Shown here: positions 24,317 to 34,084 of the stretch, one piece after another | Layout of the letters: each line of letters opens with the position of its first letter | How positions within the stretch are numbered: the first letter of the stretch is position 1 | Origin: SCN-69-37 sp044507065 | GTDB lineage: Bacteria; Acidobacteriota; Vicinamibacteria; Vicinamibacterales; SCN-69-37 | DNA length: 64,000 bases | NCBI GenBank assembly: GCA_044507065.1 | Contig: JBIQJY010000014.1 | Span: 1 to 64,000, forward strand | Direction: 5' to 3' | The notes under the pieces: generated by a model | What the model saw: only the letters and a program-made list of their open reading frames with translations | Databases searched by the model: none | What the model was told of the DNA's origin: nothing | Translations under genes and position numbers: made by a program

Positions 24317-25933
24317 GTGGCATTCCTCCGCCTGGTAGTCCGTGACACGGCGGGCGAGCGACTGGTGGACGTCGATCGGTCGCCGTTCACCATCGGACGA
24401 CGCGAAGGCAACGACCTCCGTTTGTCGGGGGGCGAAGTGTCGCGGGAACACGCCGAGATTGTGGCGGACGGCGCGCGGACCGTACTTCGCGACCGTTCGT
24501 CGCGGTACGGGACGTTCGTCAACGACGAACCGGTCACCGAGTCCGAGATCCGTCCCGGCGACCACATCCGCCTGGGGCGCGGCGGCGGCGCCGAACTGGT
24601 CGTGACGGGCACGGATACGACCGTCGTCACTCGATCGGCCACCGATGCACGCGACGACCTCCGGCAGATTGCCGCGCTGCTCGAGGGTGTGCGGGCGCTC
24701 GGGTCCGGGCGCGTGCTCCATGACGTGCTGGCGCTGGTCATCGATGCATCGATCGACGTGTCGGGCGCCGAACGCGGGTTCATCATGCTGGCCGGAGCGG
24801 ACGGCACGCTCGAGTTCAAACTCGCACGCGGGCGCGACAAGCAGACGCTGACCGACGCGACGTTTGCCACCAGCCGCAAGATTCCGGAAGAGGTCTTCCG
24901 TCTGGGCCGTACGCGCGTGGTGGCCGACCTGCTCGACTCGGACCTCGCGGGCGCGCACGCGGGAACGGTCGCGCTCGGCATTCGACACGTGATCTGCGTG
25001 CCGCTCAACTACGTGCACTACGTGGAGTCCGCCTCGGCACGCGCCGAGGACCGCCGCATCGGCGTGCTGTACCTCGACAGCCGCGGACGCGGCAGGCTGG
25101 CGTCGACCTCGACGCGGACGGCCCTCGAGACGCTGGCGGCCGAAGCGTCGGTGGCCATCGAGAACGCGCGGCTGTATCGCGAAAAGCTGGAAAAGGCGCG
25201 CATGGAGAGCGAGATGCGCATTGCCGCCGAGATCCAGCGCGCGCTGCTGCCGAGGCCCAGCGCGAACCGCGCGTTTGTCGAGGCCGCCGCGGCGGCCGTC
25301 CCCTGCCGGTCGATCGGCGGCGATTTCTACGACTACCTCGATGCGGCTGGCACGTTCGGGTTCGCTGTCGGTGACGTGGCCGGCAAGGGGCCACCCGCCG
25401 CGCTGCTGAGCGCCATGATGCAGGGCATGTTCGCCTGCTACTCCGACATCGTGCGGTCGCCGGCCGATACGCTCGCGCACATCAACGTCGCGCTCTGCCG
25501 CCGCGGCATCGAATCGCGCTTCGTCACGATTGCCCTGGCCGTGCTGTCGATCGACGGCGTACTGACCTATTGCAACGCCGGGCACAACCCGCCGCTCGTC
25601 ATCGGCGCCGATGGCGACGTCCGGCGGCTCGAGACCGGTGGGCCGGTCGTCGGACTGCTCGAGTTCGCGCCTTATGCGCAGGACGCGCTGCAACTGGCGC
25701 CGGGCGACGTCGTCGTGTGCTTCAGCGACGGCGTGTCCGAGGCCATGAACCTGGATGGCGAGGAGTTCGGCGACGATCGCCTGATCGAGGTGACCCGCGA
25801 GGGGCGTGCCCTGCCCGTCGAGGAGCAGGTCGCGCGCATCGTGTCGGCCGTGCGGGCCTTTTCGGCCGGCGCCGCGCAGAGCGATGACATCACGGCCATG
25901 GTGGTGCGCTACCTCGGACCGGGGCGGGCGTGA
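24317..25933 (+). CDS. FHA-GAF-PP2C (SpoIIE/RsbU-type) serine phosphatase
   Basis: 538 residues from GTG 24317. An FHA domain (1-95; GRREGNDLRL, SREHAEI, SSRYGTFVN) binds phospho-Thr peptides. A GAF sensor domain (about 115-275) follows, then a short coiled coil (KLEKARMESEMRIAAEIQ), and a SpoIIE/PP2C-type phosphatase (about 300-538) with metal motifs GGDFYDY, GDVAGKG and FSDGVSEA. Such proteins dephosphorylate anti-sigma-factor antagonists in partner-switching or other Ser/Thr phospho-signalling. No sigma factor or anti-sigma gene is nearby. It overlaps the next small gene by 4 bp. Confidence 0.9.
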   Translation: MAFLRLVVRDTAGERLVDVDRSPFTIGRREGNDLRLSGGEVSREHAEIVADGARTVLRDRSSRYGTFVNDEPVTESEIRPGDHIRLGRGGGAELVVTGTDTTVVTRSATDARDDLRQIAALLEGVRALGSGRVLHDVLALVIDASIDVSGAERGFIMLAGADGTLEFKLARGRDKQTLTDATFATSRKIPEEVFRLGRTRVVADLLDSDLAGAHAGTVALGIRHVICVPLNYVHYVESASARAEDRRIGVLYLDSRGRGRLASTSTRTALETLAAEASVAIENARLYREKLEKARMESEMRIAAEIQRALLPRPSANRAFVEAAAAAVPCRSIGGDFYDYLDAAGTFGFAVGDVAGKGPPAALLSAMMQGMFACYSDIVRSPADTLAHINVALCRRGIESRFVTIALAVLSIDGVLTYCNAGHNPPLVIGADGDVRRLETGGPVVGLLEFAPYAQDALQLAPGDVVVCFSDGVSEAMNLDGEEFGDDRLIEVTREGRALPVEEQVARIVSAVRAFSAGAAQSDDITAMVVRYLGPGRA

Positions 25934-26196
25934 GCGCGCGCGCCCTGGCGATTGTCTGGCTGGTCGCCGGCATCATCGTGTGGAACGGGGTGTTCGACCT
26001 GTACGTGGCGGAAGGCGCGAGGGAATACCTGCAGGTGACCGCCGAGGCCCACGCCGGTTTCGGTGCAGCGCGTCCGATGTCCGAGATCATGACCTGGTGG
26101 AAACGCGAGGGCGTCGTGGCCGCCAGCGCCTGGGCCGCATTCGTGGTCGGGCTGGGATGGGCGACCATCTGGCTGCGCGGCAGGCATCGCGCCTGA
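25930..26196 (+). CDS. Small two-helix membrane protein coupled to the phosphatase
   Basis: 88 residues, GTG start overlapping the phosphatase stop (GTGA). Two membrane segments (LAIVWLVAGIIVWNGVFDL and AAFVVGLGWATIWLR) flank a 40-residue loop with conserved-looking aromatic and charged residues. I do not recognise a family. Translational coupling suggests it works with the FHA-GAF-PP2C protein, perhaps as a membrane anchor or sensor. Confidence 0.6.
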   Translation: MSARALAIVWLVAGIIVWNGVFDLYVAEGAREYLQVTAEAHAGFGAARPMSEIMTWWKREGVVAASAWAAFVVGLGWATIWLRGRHRA

Positions 26197-26208
26197 TACC
26201 GCGGCCGC

Positions 26209-27153
26209 TCAGCGTCCGTCCTGCTGCAGTCGGCGCTCGATGACCGGCAGGGCCTCGAGGACGACGTCGCCCACGATCTGGAGCCCGCGCGGGTCCACAG
26301 CCTCCAGCGTGTCGGCTGGCGTGTGCCAGGGGGCATAGTCGAGGTCGATGATGTCGACGGCCGGCACACGCGCGCGCAGGAACGGCAGGTGGTCGTCCTC
26401 CACGCTCGTCACGCTGTCGGTGAATACGTCAGCGTGGCCCAGCCGCCGCGCCGTGTCCCAGATGATGTCGACCAGCCAGGGCGTCGAGTTCGCGTCGCGC
26501 CGGAAACGCAGGTCGCGGTCGGCCACCATGTCGACGAGCACGAGCGCGCGAAGCGTCGGGAGCGCACCAGCCCGCCGCGCCTCGTCGACGTAGTGACGGC
26601 TGCCATACGTGTGATCGGGGGCCGCTGACGTACCGCAATCGGTCCAGCCGAAGCAGGTGGCTTCCTCGCCATCGAACCAGATCAGTTCGTGGGTGAATTC
26701 GCGCGGCCGGCCGGCCAGCGCGCGGGCCAGCTCGATGAGCAGTGCGGCGCTCGATCCCCCGTCGTTGGCGCCAACGAACACGTCGTTGCGCATCAGCTTG
26801 GTGTCGTAGTGGCCGGCCAGCAGGATGCGGTCGGGCCGGTTGCCCGGCAGCCGCACGACGAGGTTCACCATCTCGGTGCGGCCCGCGGGCGTCACTGCCG
26901 TGAAGGGCTGCTCCTGGACCGTGAGATCCATCGAGCGGAGCTGGCGGGTGATGTAGGCGCGCGTCTGGCGCAGGGCCGGCGATCCGGCCGGCCGCGGCCC
27001 GATCTCGACCATGCGGGTCAGGTGATCCCACGCGCGTGTGCCGTCGAAGGCGGTTGTCGCGGGCGCCTGTCCGGCGACGGCCACCGTCAATGGTGGTTCG
27101 CCGGCCGACGCCAGCACGACTGCGGCAATCGCGAGAAGGAGGCGCAGAGTCAC
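26209..27153 (-). CDS. Secreted M28-type glutaminyl-peptide cyclotransferase-like protein
   Basis: 314 residues with an N-terminal signal peptide (LLLAIAAVVLASAG). Motifs in order match glutaminyl cyclase / M28: LLAGHYDTK, GANDGGSSAALL, FDGEEAT, LVDMV and EDDHLPFL, then APWHTPADT. The enzyme could form pyroglutamate at N-termini of exported proteins or act as an aminopeptidase. The GTG start at 27153 has no clear ribosome site. It lies 19 bp downstream of gltA on the same strand. Confidence 0.82.
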   Translation of the reverse strand: MTLRLLLAIAAVVLASAGEPPLTVAVAGQAPATTAFDGTRAWDHLTRMVEIGPRPAGSPALRQTRAYITRQLRSMDLTVQEQPFTAVTPAGRTEMVNLVVRLPGNRPDRILLAGHYDTKLMRNDVFVGANDGGSSAALLIELARALAGRPREFTHELIWFDGEEATCFGWTDCGTSAAPDHTYGSRHYVDEARRAGALPTLRALVLVDMVADRDLRFRRDANSTPWLVDIIWDTARRLGHADVFTDSVTSVEDDHLPFLRARVPAVDIIDLDYAPWHTPADTLEAVDPRGLQIVGDVVLEALPVIERRLQQDGR

Positions 27154-27172
27154 ATCAGGCGGTCAGCCGGTG

Positions 27173-28438
<1,266 letters not shown>

Positions 28439-28469
28439 AGTGGAGCAACTGGTCTCGTGCGGCAACAAC

Positions 28470-28682
28470 TCAACGGGGCACGCCGGTGTCGTCCTCGTCG
28501 ATGTCGTCGAGGGCGGGCGAATCCGTCTCGTCCGTTCCGGAAGTGGACTGCCCGGGAACGTGATACGCACCGGTCAGCCAGCGGCCGAGATCGGCCATCT
28601 TGCAGCGTTCGCTGCAGAACGGGCGATATCGGTCATCGATCTCGCGCCGGCGACAGAACACGCACCGTGGACGAGAACGCAT
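28470..28682 (-). CDS. yacG: YacG-like zinc-ribbon protein (DNA gyrase inhibitor family)
   Basis: 70 residues from ATG 28682 (GTG 28688 adds two). The YacG pattern is clear: CVFC, then RYRPFCSERCKMADLGRWL, giving four zinc Cys, then AYHVPG. The C-terminal 25 residues are acidic and low-complexity. E. coli YacG binds gyrase B and inhibits its activity. TAGAAT lies 6 nt upstream of the ATG with no ribosome site. Confidence 0.85.
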   Translation of the reverse strand: MRSRPRCVFCRRREIDDRYRPFCSERCKMADLGRWLTGAYHVPGQSTSGTDETDSPALDDIDEDDTGVPR

Positions 28683-28688
28683 CTGCAC

Positions 28689-28694
28689 ATTCTA
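28689..28694 (-). promoter_or_regulatory. -10 hexamer of yacG (leaderless type)
   Basis: On the minus strand TAGAAT ends 6 nt before ATG 28682. It supports the ATG over the GTG that lies directly against the hexamer. Confidence 0.45.
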
Positions 28695-28818
28695 AGTGAT
28701 CCGACGGTCCGCTTGTGCAACGCGGACGTATCGCGACGCCATAGTCCCGCGGCGGTCCGGGCCGCCGTGCGGCAAGCGCCCGTAGTCTGTAGGAGTACCG
28801 CTGAAATGGCTTCGAACC

Positions 28819-28842
28819 GGGGCCCATCGGGCGACGGGCCCC
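28819..28842. terminator. Weak candidate terminator hairpin after phoU
   Basis: GGGGCCC and GGGCCCC form a perfect 7-bp stem with a 10-nt loop, 13 bp beyond the phoU stop. There is no T tract on either strand, so an intrinsic terminator is doubtful. Confidence 0.3.
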
Positions 28843-28854
28843 CTTGGCGTGCGG

Positions 28855-29529
28855 CTACGTGCGCTCGTCGTGGTGATGCCGGACGTCGCGGGCCGAAATC
28901 ATGAAGATCACGTCTTCGGCGATGTTGGTGGCGTGGTCGCCGATGCGCTCGAGGTGGCGCGAAATCAGCACCAGGTCGAGTGCCGGCTCGATGGTCTCGC
29001 GGTCCCGGGTCATGTGTTCGACCAGCGACTGGAAGACCTGCGTCTTCAGCTGATCCAGTTCGTCGTCCTGGTCGAGGACCCGGCGGGCGAGCGTCTCGTC
29101 GCGGCGGACGAAGGCGTCGAGCGCATCGCGCAGCATGTCCTGGGCGAGGACCGCCATGCGCGGGATGTCGATCAGTTCCTTGACGGGCGGATGCTGCACG
29201 TACCGGGCCGCCGCCTCGGCGATGTTGATCGCGAGATCGCCGACGCGCTCGAGATCCGTGTTGATCTTGACCGCCGAGACGATCGCGCGCAGGTCCACCG
29301 CCACCGGCTGGTGCAGCGCCAGCAGCTTCACGCAGCGATCGTCGATTTCGATGTGCAGGCGATTGATCGCCTCGTCGCCCACGAGCACCCTGTCGAGCGT
29401 CGCCATGTCGGCGTCGACCAGCGCGCGCACTGCAGTGCGGACGCGGTCCTCGGCAAGCCCTCCCATCTCGAGGAGCCGTGCCTTGAGCAGTTCGAGTGCT
29501 TCCTGAAAATGCGGGACCTGTCGTTCCAT
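28855..29529 (-). CDS. phoU: Phosphate signalling protein PhoU
   Basis: 224 residues with the two three-helix repeats of PhoU. Each repeat has the metal-binding signature: AINRLHIEIDDRC with INTDLERVGDLAINIA in the first, and VLISRHLERIGDHATNIAED in the second. PhoU links the Pst transporter to the PhoR kinase and keeps the Pho regulon off when phosphate is plentiful. It follows pstB by 37 bp in the same direction. Confidence 0.95.
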   Translation of the reverse strand: MERQVPHFQEALELLKARLLEMGGLAEDRVRTAVRALVDADMATLDRVLVGDEAINRLHIEIDDRCVKLLALHQPVAVDLRAIVSAVKINTDLERVGDLAINIAEAAARYVQHPPVKELIDIPRMAVLAQDMLRDALDAFVRRDETLARRVLDQDDELDQLKTQVFQSLVEHMTRDRETIEPALDLVLISRHLERIGDHATNIAEDVIFMISARDVRHHHDERT

Positions 29530-29566
29530 GCGTCAACGCTCCACGAGTTCTGCCTGCCGGCGCCGG

Positions 29567-30397
29567 TCAGCCGAATCGTCCCGTCACATAGTCCTCGGTG
29601 AGTTTCTCCCGTGGATTGGTGAACATGGCGGCCGTGGGCCCCGTTTCGACGAGTCGACCCAGCCAGAAGAACGCCGTCACGTCCGACACCCGTGCGGCCT
29701 GCTGCATGTTGTGCGTCACGATGACGATCGTGTAGTCGCGCTTGAGTTCGTAGACCAGTTCCTCGATGTGCTGGGTGGCAATGGGATCGAGAGCCGAGGC
29801 CGGTTCGTCCATCAGCAGGACTTCCGGCCGGATGGCCAGCGCCCGCGCAATGCAGAGCCGCTGCTGCTGGCCGCCCGAGAGCGCCAGCGCCGAATCGTGC
29901 AGGCGATCCTTGACCTCGTTCCAGAGAGCCGCCGAGCGCAGGCTCGCCTCCACCTGCCCCTCGAGGTCGTGGCGGCTGCGGGCCAGGCCGTTCAGCCGCA
30001 GGCCGTAGGCAATGTTCTCGAAGATGGACTTGGGGAACGGGTTGGACTTCTGGAACACCATGCCCACGCGGCGACGCAGCGCCACCACGTCCGTACGCGG
30101 CGCGTAGATATCGGCGCCGTCGATTTCGACGCGGCCCTCGACGCGCGCCCCCGGCACGATGTCGTTCATCCGGTTGAGCGTGCGCAGGAACGTGCTCTTG
30201 CCGCAGCCCGACGGACCGATGAAGGCGGTGACGCGATTGGCGTGGATGTCGAGCGAGATCCCGGTGAGCGCGCGCGTGGCCCCGTAGTAGAAGCTCAGGT
30301 CGGTGGCGCGTACCTTCACGGGCAGGGACGGCTCGCCCGACGCCTCCGGCAATGCGGCAACTTGGACAACGGGGCGGACCGATACGGTGGGCACCAT
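29567..30397 (-). CDS. pstB: Phosphate ABC transporter ATP-binding protein
   Basis: 276 residues. It has Walker A GPSGCGKST, the PstB-specific Q-loop region VFQKSNPFPKSIFENIAYG, signature LSGGQQQR, Walker B VLLMDEPASALDP and the switch VTHNM. The first about 30 residues precede the ABC core. It energises PstSCA phosphate uptake, but pstS, pstC and pstA are not in this window; the gene upstream is ppx. An 18-bp Pho-box-like tandem repeat lies 43 bp upstream of the start. Confidence 0.95.
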   Translation of the reverse strand: MVPTVSVRPVVQVAALPEASGEPSLPVKVRATDLSFYYGATRALTGISLDIHANRVTAFIGPSGCGKSTFLRTLNRMNDIVPGARVEGRVEIDGADIYAPRTDVVALRRRVGMVFQKSNPFPKSIFENIAYGLRLNGLARSRHDLEGQVEASLRSAALWNEVKDRLHDSALALSGGQQQRLCIARALAIRPEVLLMDEPASALDPIATQHIEELVYELKRDYTIVIVTHNMQQAARVSDVTAFFWLGRLVETGPTAAMFTNPREKLTEDYVTGRFG

Positions 30398-30440
30398 CCA
30401 TTCCAGCGTGCCGCGCCCGGGTTTCGTGCCGGTTTCTGCG

Positions 30441-30458
30441 ATGTAAATTCGATGTAAC
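30441..30458 (-). promoter_or_regulatory. Candidate Pho box upstream of pstB
   Basis: On the minus strand it reads GTTACAT-CGAA-TTTACAT: two 7-bp half-sites with a 4-bp spacer, an 11-bp period. The perfect 8-bp direct repeat CGATGTAA occurs at 30439-30446 and 30450-30457. This is the architecture of the E. coli PhoB box (two CTGTCAT-like heptamers with 4 bp between). Confidence 0.6.
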
Positions 30459-30473
30459 GCGGACGGCTCGACG

Positions 30474-32090
30474 TTACTTCTTCGCGGCCCCTCGATTCCT
30501 CTGGCGAACCGTCCGGCCCGAGCCGGCGGCCGTCGGCCTGGCTCGACGGCCTGAGCGGCGCGTGGAGGCGATCGGAGCGATGACGACCTCGACGCCCAGT
30601 GCCGCCGCGAGCGGCGCGGCGTGCCGGTCGGCCGCCCACATCTCGAGTTCGGCGTCGCCGGTCGCGCGCATCTGGACGGTCAGCCGGCTGGCCGTGGCGC
30701 GGACGGTCACATCCTCGATGACCTGCGCGTGGCTGCGGTCGAGCCCTTCGGCCAGCCGCACCATCGCCGCGAGCGTGGCGATGATGCGGCGGTCCTCGCG
30801 CGGGATGCCGGCCAGTTCGGGGTGTGACTTCTTCGGAACCCCCTGCCGGTGGTACCGCGCCACGAGGGCCAGTCGCTCGACTTCGGCGGGCTCGAAGCCG
30901 CGCAGGCCGCCATGCCGGATGAGGTAGTACGAATGCTTGTGATGGCGTTCGTAGCCGATGTGCGTCCCGATGTCGTGCAGCACGGCGGCGTATTCGAGCC
31001 ACTCGCGCTCGCGAGGGCCGAGCCCGTGCAGCCGGCGCGCGCCGTCGAAGAGTGCGAGCGACACGCGCACGACCTGCCGCGCGTGGTCCGCCAGGTAGTT
31101 GCACCGCTCGGCCAGTTCCATCACGCTGCGCCGCCGGACGTCGGGGTAGCGCTCGGCGGTCTGGATGTAGCGGGCGTTGCGCTCGACGAAGTCCAGCACG
31201 AGGCCCTCGCGCAGGGCGAAGTCGCACAGGGTGATGTCTTCGGCGCCGAGATCGGCGAGCAGGGTGTCGAGCAGGACCGCGCCCACCGGTGCGAGGTCGG
31301 CGCGACGGGGTTCGAGGCCCGGCACCTTGAGGCGTTGAGCCAGCGAGAGCGCTGTGAGGCGCTTGCGCAGCCGCGAGATGGCCTTCGCCGGTACCCGCGC
31401 CAGCCGCAACTCCTCGCCGGCCGTGAGGCCGGCCGCCAGGCCGCCGAGCGAGAGGATGGTGCCCGACGTCCCGATGACGCGGTCGAAGCGGCGCTGTGTC
31501 AGCTTCTCGAGATATCCGTTCAGTTCCCGGCGGATGTGCCTGACGAGCCGGCGTTCGGTCGCACTCGAGAGCGCGCGGGTGTCGCCGAATCGCTCCATCA
31601 ACCGGATCACGCCGAGCTTGAAGCTCCGGGCTGCCGCGAGCCGCTCGGCCGTGCCCAGCGTGATCTCCGCGCTGCCGCCGCCGATGTCGATGACCACGGC
31701 GGGGCGCCGGCCGACGTCAACGGCGTTCATCGCCGCCAGGTGAATGAGGCGCGCTTCCTCGGCGCCCGAGATCACGCGGATGGGCAGGCCGAGCTCGCGG
31801 TGCACGGCGTCCACGAAATCGCCGCCGTTCTCCGCTTCGCGGACGGCCGCCGTGGCCGTGGCGATGACCTCGTCGACGCCGCGCGCCGCCGCCAGGCGGA
31901 GGAACTTCGAGAGCGTCGCGGTGGCCGCGGCCATGCTCTCGGTTGTCAGCCGTCGCCGGTCGAGACCGCCGCGGCCGAGACGAACCATGTCCTTCTCGCG
32001 GTCGATCACCTCGAATGACAGATCCGGGCGGACACGGCACACAATCATGTGCAGGGAATTGGTACCGATGTCGATGGCCGCGATGCGCAT
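30474..32090 (-). CDS. Ppx/GppA exopolyphosphatase / pppGpp phosphohydrolase
   Basis: 538 residues from ATG 32090; upstream frame extension reads against the divergent gene and has no homology. The N-terminal ASKHA fold shows AIDIGTNSLHM, SGAEEARLI, VIDIGGGSAEI and GTSGTI. The C-terminal HD domain (about residue 310 on) has the HDIGTHIGYE motif, and the end is a basic tail. It would degrade polyphosphate and/or pppGpp. Its place in the phosphate island favours polyphosphate turnover. Confidence 0.9.
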   Translation of the reverse strand: MRIAAIDIGTNSLHMIVCRVRPDLSFEVIDREKDMVRLGRGGLDRRRLTTESMAAATATLSKFLRLAAARGVDEVIATATAAVREAENGGDFVDAVHRELGLPIRVISGAEEARLIHLAAMNAVDVGRRPAVVIDIGGGSAEITLGTAERLAAARSFKLGVIRLMERFGDTRALSSATERRLVRHIRRELNGYLEKLTQRRFDRVIGTSGTILSLGGLAAGLTAGEELRLARVPAKAISRLRKRLTALSLAQRLKVPGLEPRRADLAPVGAVLLDTLLADLGAEDITLCDFALREGLVLDFVERNARYIQTAERYPDVRRRSVMELAERCNYLADHARQVVRVSLALFDGARRLHGLGPREREWLEYAAVLHDIGTHIGYERHHKHSYYLIRHGGLRGFEPAEVERLALVARYHRQGVPKKSHPELAGIPREDRRIIATLAAMVRLAEGLDRSHAQVIEDVTVRATASRLTVQMRATGDAELEMWAADRHAAPLAAALGVEVVIAPIASTRRSGRRARPTAAGSGRTVRQRNRGAAKK

Positions 32091-32126
32091 CTGGTGTGGG
32101 CGGGTCGGCGCGGAGGGCAGGCGCTG

Positions 32127-32648
32127 ATGGCGCATGCTACCACGCACGTTCGCCGCATCTATCTCGTCCGCCACGCGATTGCGGAGGCGCGCGGGCCGGC
32201 CTGGCCGCGCGATGGCGAACGCCCGCTGACGACCGAAGGCATCCGGCGCATGCGCGGCGTCGTGCGCGGGCTGGCCGCGCTCGGCGTCGCGATGGACGTC
32301 GTGCTCACGAGCCCGCTCGTCCGCGCGCGCCAGACGGCTGACATCCTCGTACGCGATCTGCCGGTGCCGCTCGCGCCGATCAATCTGGTCGAGTTGGCAC
32401 CGGGTCGGACGCCATTCGACGTCGCGCGCGCGGTGGCCCGGCGGACCGACGCAGGCGCGCTGGCCCTGGTCGGCCACGAGCCGGGCCTCGGAGAACTGGC
32501 CGCCTGGCTGCTCGGCACGGCCGAACCCCTGGCGTTCAGGAAGGGAGGCGTCTGCTGCCTCGACGTGCCGGCCTGGCCGCCGGCACCGTCCTCGCGGCTC
32601 GTCTGGATGGCCACGCCGAAGATGCTGCGCGCGCTGCGCCGGCCGTAG
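32127..32648 (+). CDS. SixA-like histidine phosphatase
   Basis: 173 residues from ATG 32127, with GGAGG 9 nt upstream. It has the phosphoglycerate-mutase-fold RHG-type motif YLVRHAIAEARG, the TSPLVRARQTAD motif, and the second catalytic His in LVGHEPGLGEL. SixA removes phosphate from histidine phosphotransfer domains. The start is divergent from ppx with only 36 bp between. It may act on a phospho-His signalling protein or another phosphoester. Confidence 0.85.
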   Translation: MAHATTHVRRIYLVRHAIAEARGPAWPRDGERPLTTEGIRRMRGVVRGLAALGVAMDVVLTSPLVRARQTADILVRDLPVPLAPINLVELAPGRTPFDVARAVARRTDAGALALVGHEPGLGELAAWLLGTAEPLAFRKGGVCCLDVPAWPPAPSSRLVWMATPKMLRALRRP

Positions 32649-32654
32649 GACGCG

Positions 32655-33908
32655 TCAGACCACGGTCCCCGGTTTCACGAGGCCGTTCTTGGGCACGACG
32701 ATGATGCCGCTGCGGATGTAGTAGCCGTCGCCGTCGATGTCCTGTACGCCGGCGGCGTTGACCAGCCGTGCCCCGGCGCCGATGCGCGCGTTCTTGTCGA
32801 CAATCACGCGGTCGAGCACCGCATCCTGGCCGATGCCGATGTTCGTGCCGCCCACGCGTTCGTCGTACGTGTCGGCGCCGAGCAGCACCGAGTTGGTGAT
32901 GCGCGCGCCGCTCTGGATCGTCGTCCGCACCCCGATGACGCTGTTGCGGACTTCGCAGGTGTCGAGATACGCGCCCTCGGCAATCAGGGCGCCATCGAGG
33001 GTGCTGTCGTGCACGCGCGCGGCCGGCAGGAACCGCGGGTGGGTGTAGATCGGACGCGTCGGGTGGAAGAAGTTGAACGGCGATCCGCGCCGCGTCAGCA
33101 TCAGGTTGACGTCGTAGAAGGACGCCACCGTGCCCACATCCGCCCAGTAGCCGCGGTACAGGTAGGGGTGCACGCGGTGCGTGTCGATCGCGCCCGAGAT
33201 GATGCCACGGCTGAAGTCCACCGACGGGTTGGTGCGCAGCAGTTCATGGAGGACATCGCGCGAGAACACATGGATGCCCATCGAGGCCAGGAACGGCCGC
33301 TCGGGGGTCAGCACCCCGAGTGGCGAATTGAGTGGCGCGCTCGAGCCGAGCGCCTGCAGCCGTTCGGCCTGCGGCTTCTCCTCGTAGCCGATGATGCGGC
33401 CCGTCACGTCGAGCCGCAGGATGCCCATGCCGGAGGCGGCCTCGGCGGTCACCGGCTGTGCGGCAATGGTGATGTCCGCGTCGCGCTCGACGTGCGATTC
33501 GAGTACCTCGGCCAGGTCCATGCGGTAGATGTTGTCGCCGGCCAGAATCAGGTAGTACTCCGCGTCGAGATCGCGGAAGTGCCGCGCCGCGCGACGCACC
33601 GCGTCGGCGGTCCCCTGGAACCACTGGTCGCCCTCGAAGGTCTGCTCGGCGGCCAGCACCTCGACGAATCCGCCCGAGAACATGTCCATGCGGTAGGTCT
33701 GGGCGATGTGGCGGTTGAGCGACGCGGAGTTGAACTGCGTGAGGACGTAGATGCGCTCGAGCCCGGCGTGCAGGCAGTTGCTGATGGGGATGTCGATCAG
33801 CCGCCACTTGCCGCCAATGGGAACCGCCGGTTTCGACCGCAGGTGCGTGAGCGGGAACAGCCGCGTCCCGCGCCCGCCGCCGAGAATGATGGTGAGGACG
33901 TCGTTCAC
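32655..33908 (-). CDS. glgC: Glucose-1-phosphate adenylyltransferase
   Basis: 417 residues, near the usual length. The nucleotidyltransferase domain starts LGGGRGTRLFPLT and contains RSKPAVPIGGKWRLIDIP. The substrate motifs (LILAGDNIYRMD, GIHVF) are followed by the C-terminal left-handed beta helix (YADVGT-type region, then hexapeptides such as NIGIGQDAV). It makes ADP-glucose for glycogen. Start GTG 33908 is 6 nt after TAAAGT and has no ribosome site. It diverges from the DUF47-pit pair. Confidence 0.93.
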   Translation of the reverse strand: MNDVLTIILGGGRGTRLFPLTHLRSKPAVPIGGKWRLIDIPISNCLHAGLERIYVLTQFNSASLNRHIAQTYRMDMFSGGFVEVLAAEQTFEGDQWFQGTADAVRRAARHFRDLDAEYYLILAGDNIYRMDLAEVLESHVERDADITIAAQPVTAEAASGMGILRLDVTGRIIGYEEKPQAERLQALGSSAPLNSPLGVLTPERPFLASMGIHVFSRDVLHELLRTNPSVDFSRGIISGAIDTHRVHPYLYRGYWADVGTVASFYDVNLMLTRRGSPFNFFHPTRPIYTHPRFLPAARVHDSTLDGALIAEGAYLDTCEVRNSVIGVRTTIQSGARITNSVLLGADTYDERVGGTNIGIGQDAVLDRVIVDKNARIGAGARLVNAAGVQDIDGDGYYIRSGIIVVPKNGLVKPGTVV

Positions 33909-33914
33909 GCGCCA

Positions 33915-33920
33915 ACTTTA
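33915..33920 (-). promoter_or_regulatory. -10 hexamer of glgC (leaderless type)
   Basis: TAAAGT on the minus strand ends 6 nt before the GTG start of glgC, with no Shine-Dalgarno sequence. Confidence 0.4.
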
Positions 33921-34008
33921 CTGCATGGCGCGCGCGCGGTCTGTGGGCGCCAGGCAGAGGGCGTCTCCTCGACGTCGCACCTCGGCGAAATGTCCGTTAC
34001 GGCGTTCG

Positions 34009-34026
34009 GTTGCATTGCCGTTACAA
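34009..34026 (+). promoter_or_regulatory. Candidate Pho box upstream of DUF47-pit
   Basis: GTTGCAT-TGCC-GTTACAA is two heptamers with a 4-bp spacer, matching the pstB site (GTTACAT-CGAA-TTTACAT) in spacing and in most positions. It lies about 60 bp before the DUF47 start. No clear -10 follows at the usual distance. Confidence 0.5.
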
Positions 34027-34084
34027 TCTCGGGGGCCTCGGGCGGGCCCGGGACGGCCGCCGCGCGGTCGAAGGGGGAGTCAGG

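Noticed and set aside
22549..26196. Antiphage defence island based on a caspase-like protease and signalling genes
   Set aside because: The caspase-like protein is secreted and lacks the nucleophile, and no nucleic-acid sensor, nuclease or cyclase accompanies it.
28740..28850. TTCGAACC segment that looks like a tRNA T-arm
   Set aside because: No matching acceptor, D or anticodon arms could be folded around it.
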